Part shown: positions 23,930 through 24,224 of the stretch, piece by piece
Layout: the number at the start of each line of letters is the position of its first letter
Numbering within the stretch: position 1 is the stretch's first letter
NCBI GenBank assembly: GCA_012514925.1
Contig: JAAYZI010000266.1
Span: 1 to 24,224 of the forward strand
Reading direction: 5' to 3'
DNA: 24,224 nt
DNA from: Deltaproteobacteria bacterium
GTDB lineage: Bacteria > Bdellovibrionota_C > UBA2361 > JAAYZI01
Translations under genes and position numbers: made by a program
Notes under the pieces: model-generated
What the model was told of the DNA's origin: nothing
Databases searched by the model: none
What the model saw: the letters and a program-made list of their open reading frames with translations, nothing else

Positions 23930-24224
23930 CTAATCCTGCATCAACATGGAACTTCCCGAGGCATTTCCCACCGACTGGATCTCACCAAAAAGTGCCTCCA
24001 CAAACTCCGCTGCCTCAAACGGCCTTAAGTCCTCAATGCCTTCACCCACTCCAATGTACCTGACCGGAACTCCCAACTCGCTCTTGATGGCAACTACTAC
24101 ACCGCCCTTCTGAGTTCCGTCCAACTTCGTAACGACCACGCCTGAAAGCGCTAAAGCCGCGTTAAACTCGCGCGCCTGGGCAATCGCATTTTGCCCGGTC
24201 ACTCCGTCAATTACGAGCCAAGTC
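23930..24224 (-). CDS. ftsY: Signal recognition particle receptor FtsY (C-terminal part, N-terminus outside window)
   Basis: FtsY is the membrane-associated SRP-type GTPase that receives ribosome-nascent-chain complexes from Ffh. About 98 codons are visible from the right edge, reading TWLVIDGVTGQNAIAQAREF, with the DGVTGQNA segment of the G domain, the guanine-specificity motif TKLDG and the closing motif GVGEGIEDLRPF. The phrase EDLRPFEAAEFVEALF is characteristic of FtsY, not Ffh, and there is no methionine-rich M domain. A short tail of about 16 residues (IQSVGNASGSSMLMQD) follows the usual end. It lies 92 bp upstream of purF on the same strand. Confidence 0.92.
   Translation of the reverse strand, partial: TWLVIDGVTGQNAIAQAREFNAALALSGVVVTKLDGTQKGGVVVAIKSELGVPVRYIGVGEGIEDLRPFEAAEFVEALFGEIQSVGNASGSSMLMQD

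Overview
The window reads as chromosomal DNA of a Gram-negative bacterium. It carries a PilP-type type IV pilus domain, an AMIN-domain secreted protein, a lipoprotein signal and a large secreted beta-helix protein. RpoB, RpoC and NusG look broadly deltaproteobacterial-like (Myxococcota, Bdellovibrionota, Desulfobacterota or SAR324 kind), but the lineage cannot be fixed from the sequence alone. Most of the DNA is core housekeeping sequence with intact frames; no transposase, integrase, phage gene or CRISPR array was seen.

Region 1 (1-11587, minus strand) is the transcription/translation operon secE-nusG-rplK-rplA-rplJ-rplL-rpoB-rpoC, with rpoC running off the left edge. The ribosomal genes are tightly packed, but a 470-bp spacer with a terminator-like hairpin and short tandem duplications separates rplL from rpoB. 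NusG has a 95-residue acidic N-terminal extension and RpoB is about 150 residues longer than the E. coli protein.

Region 2 (11588-14892) breaks the usual gene order. Many bacteria have tRNA-Tyr, tRNA-Gly, tRNA-Thr, tuf, tRNA-Trp, (rpmG), secE at this point. Here tuf and rpmG are absent, and between tRNA-Trp and secE lies a plus-strand gene for a secreted parallel beta-helix protein. It is bracketed by two copies of one 20-bp palindromic sequence, and a 45-bp inverted repeat stands just upstream of it. A nine-codon ORF with a perfect Shine-Dalgarno sequence also lies in the leader.

Region 3 (14893-17177) holds tRNA-Trp and tRNA-Thr (minus), tRNA-Gly and tRNA-Tyr (plus), asnS (minus) and tRNA-Pro (plus).

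Region 4 (17362-24224) holds a PilP-domain protein with a pseudopilin-like N-terminal half, a penicillin-binding-type serine hydrolase lipoprotein, comM (minus), a possible small membrane protein (minus), an unrecognised two-TM protein, a secreted AMIN-domain protein, purF (minus) and the C-terminal part of ftsY (minus). The PilP-like, serine hydrolase, two-TM and AMIN genes are all plus-strand envelope genes, but spacing and intervening minus-strand genes give no proof of one operon.

The points most worth following are the beta-helix insertion with its palindromes, the PilP fusion, the acidic NusG extension and the structured rplL-rpoB spacer. None amounts to a demonstrated new system.
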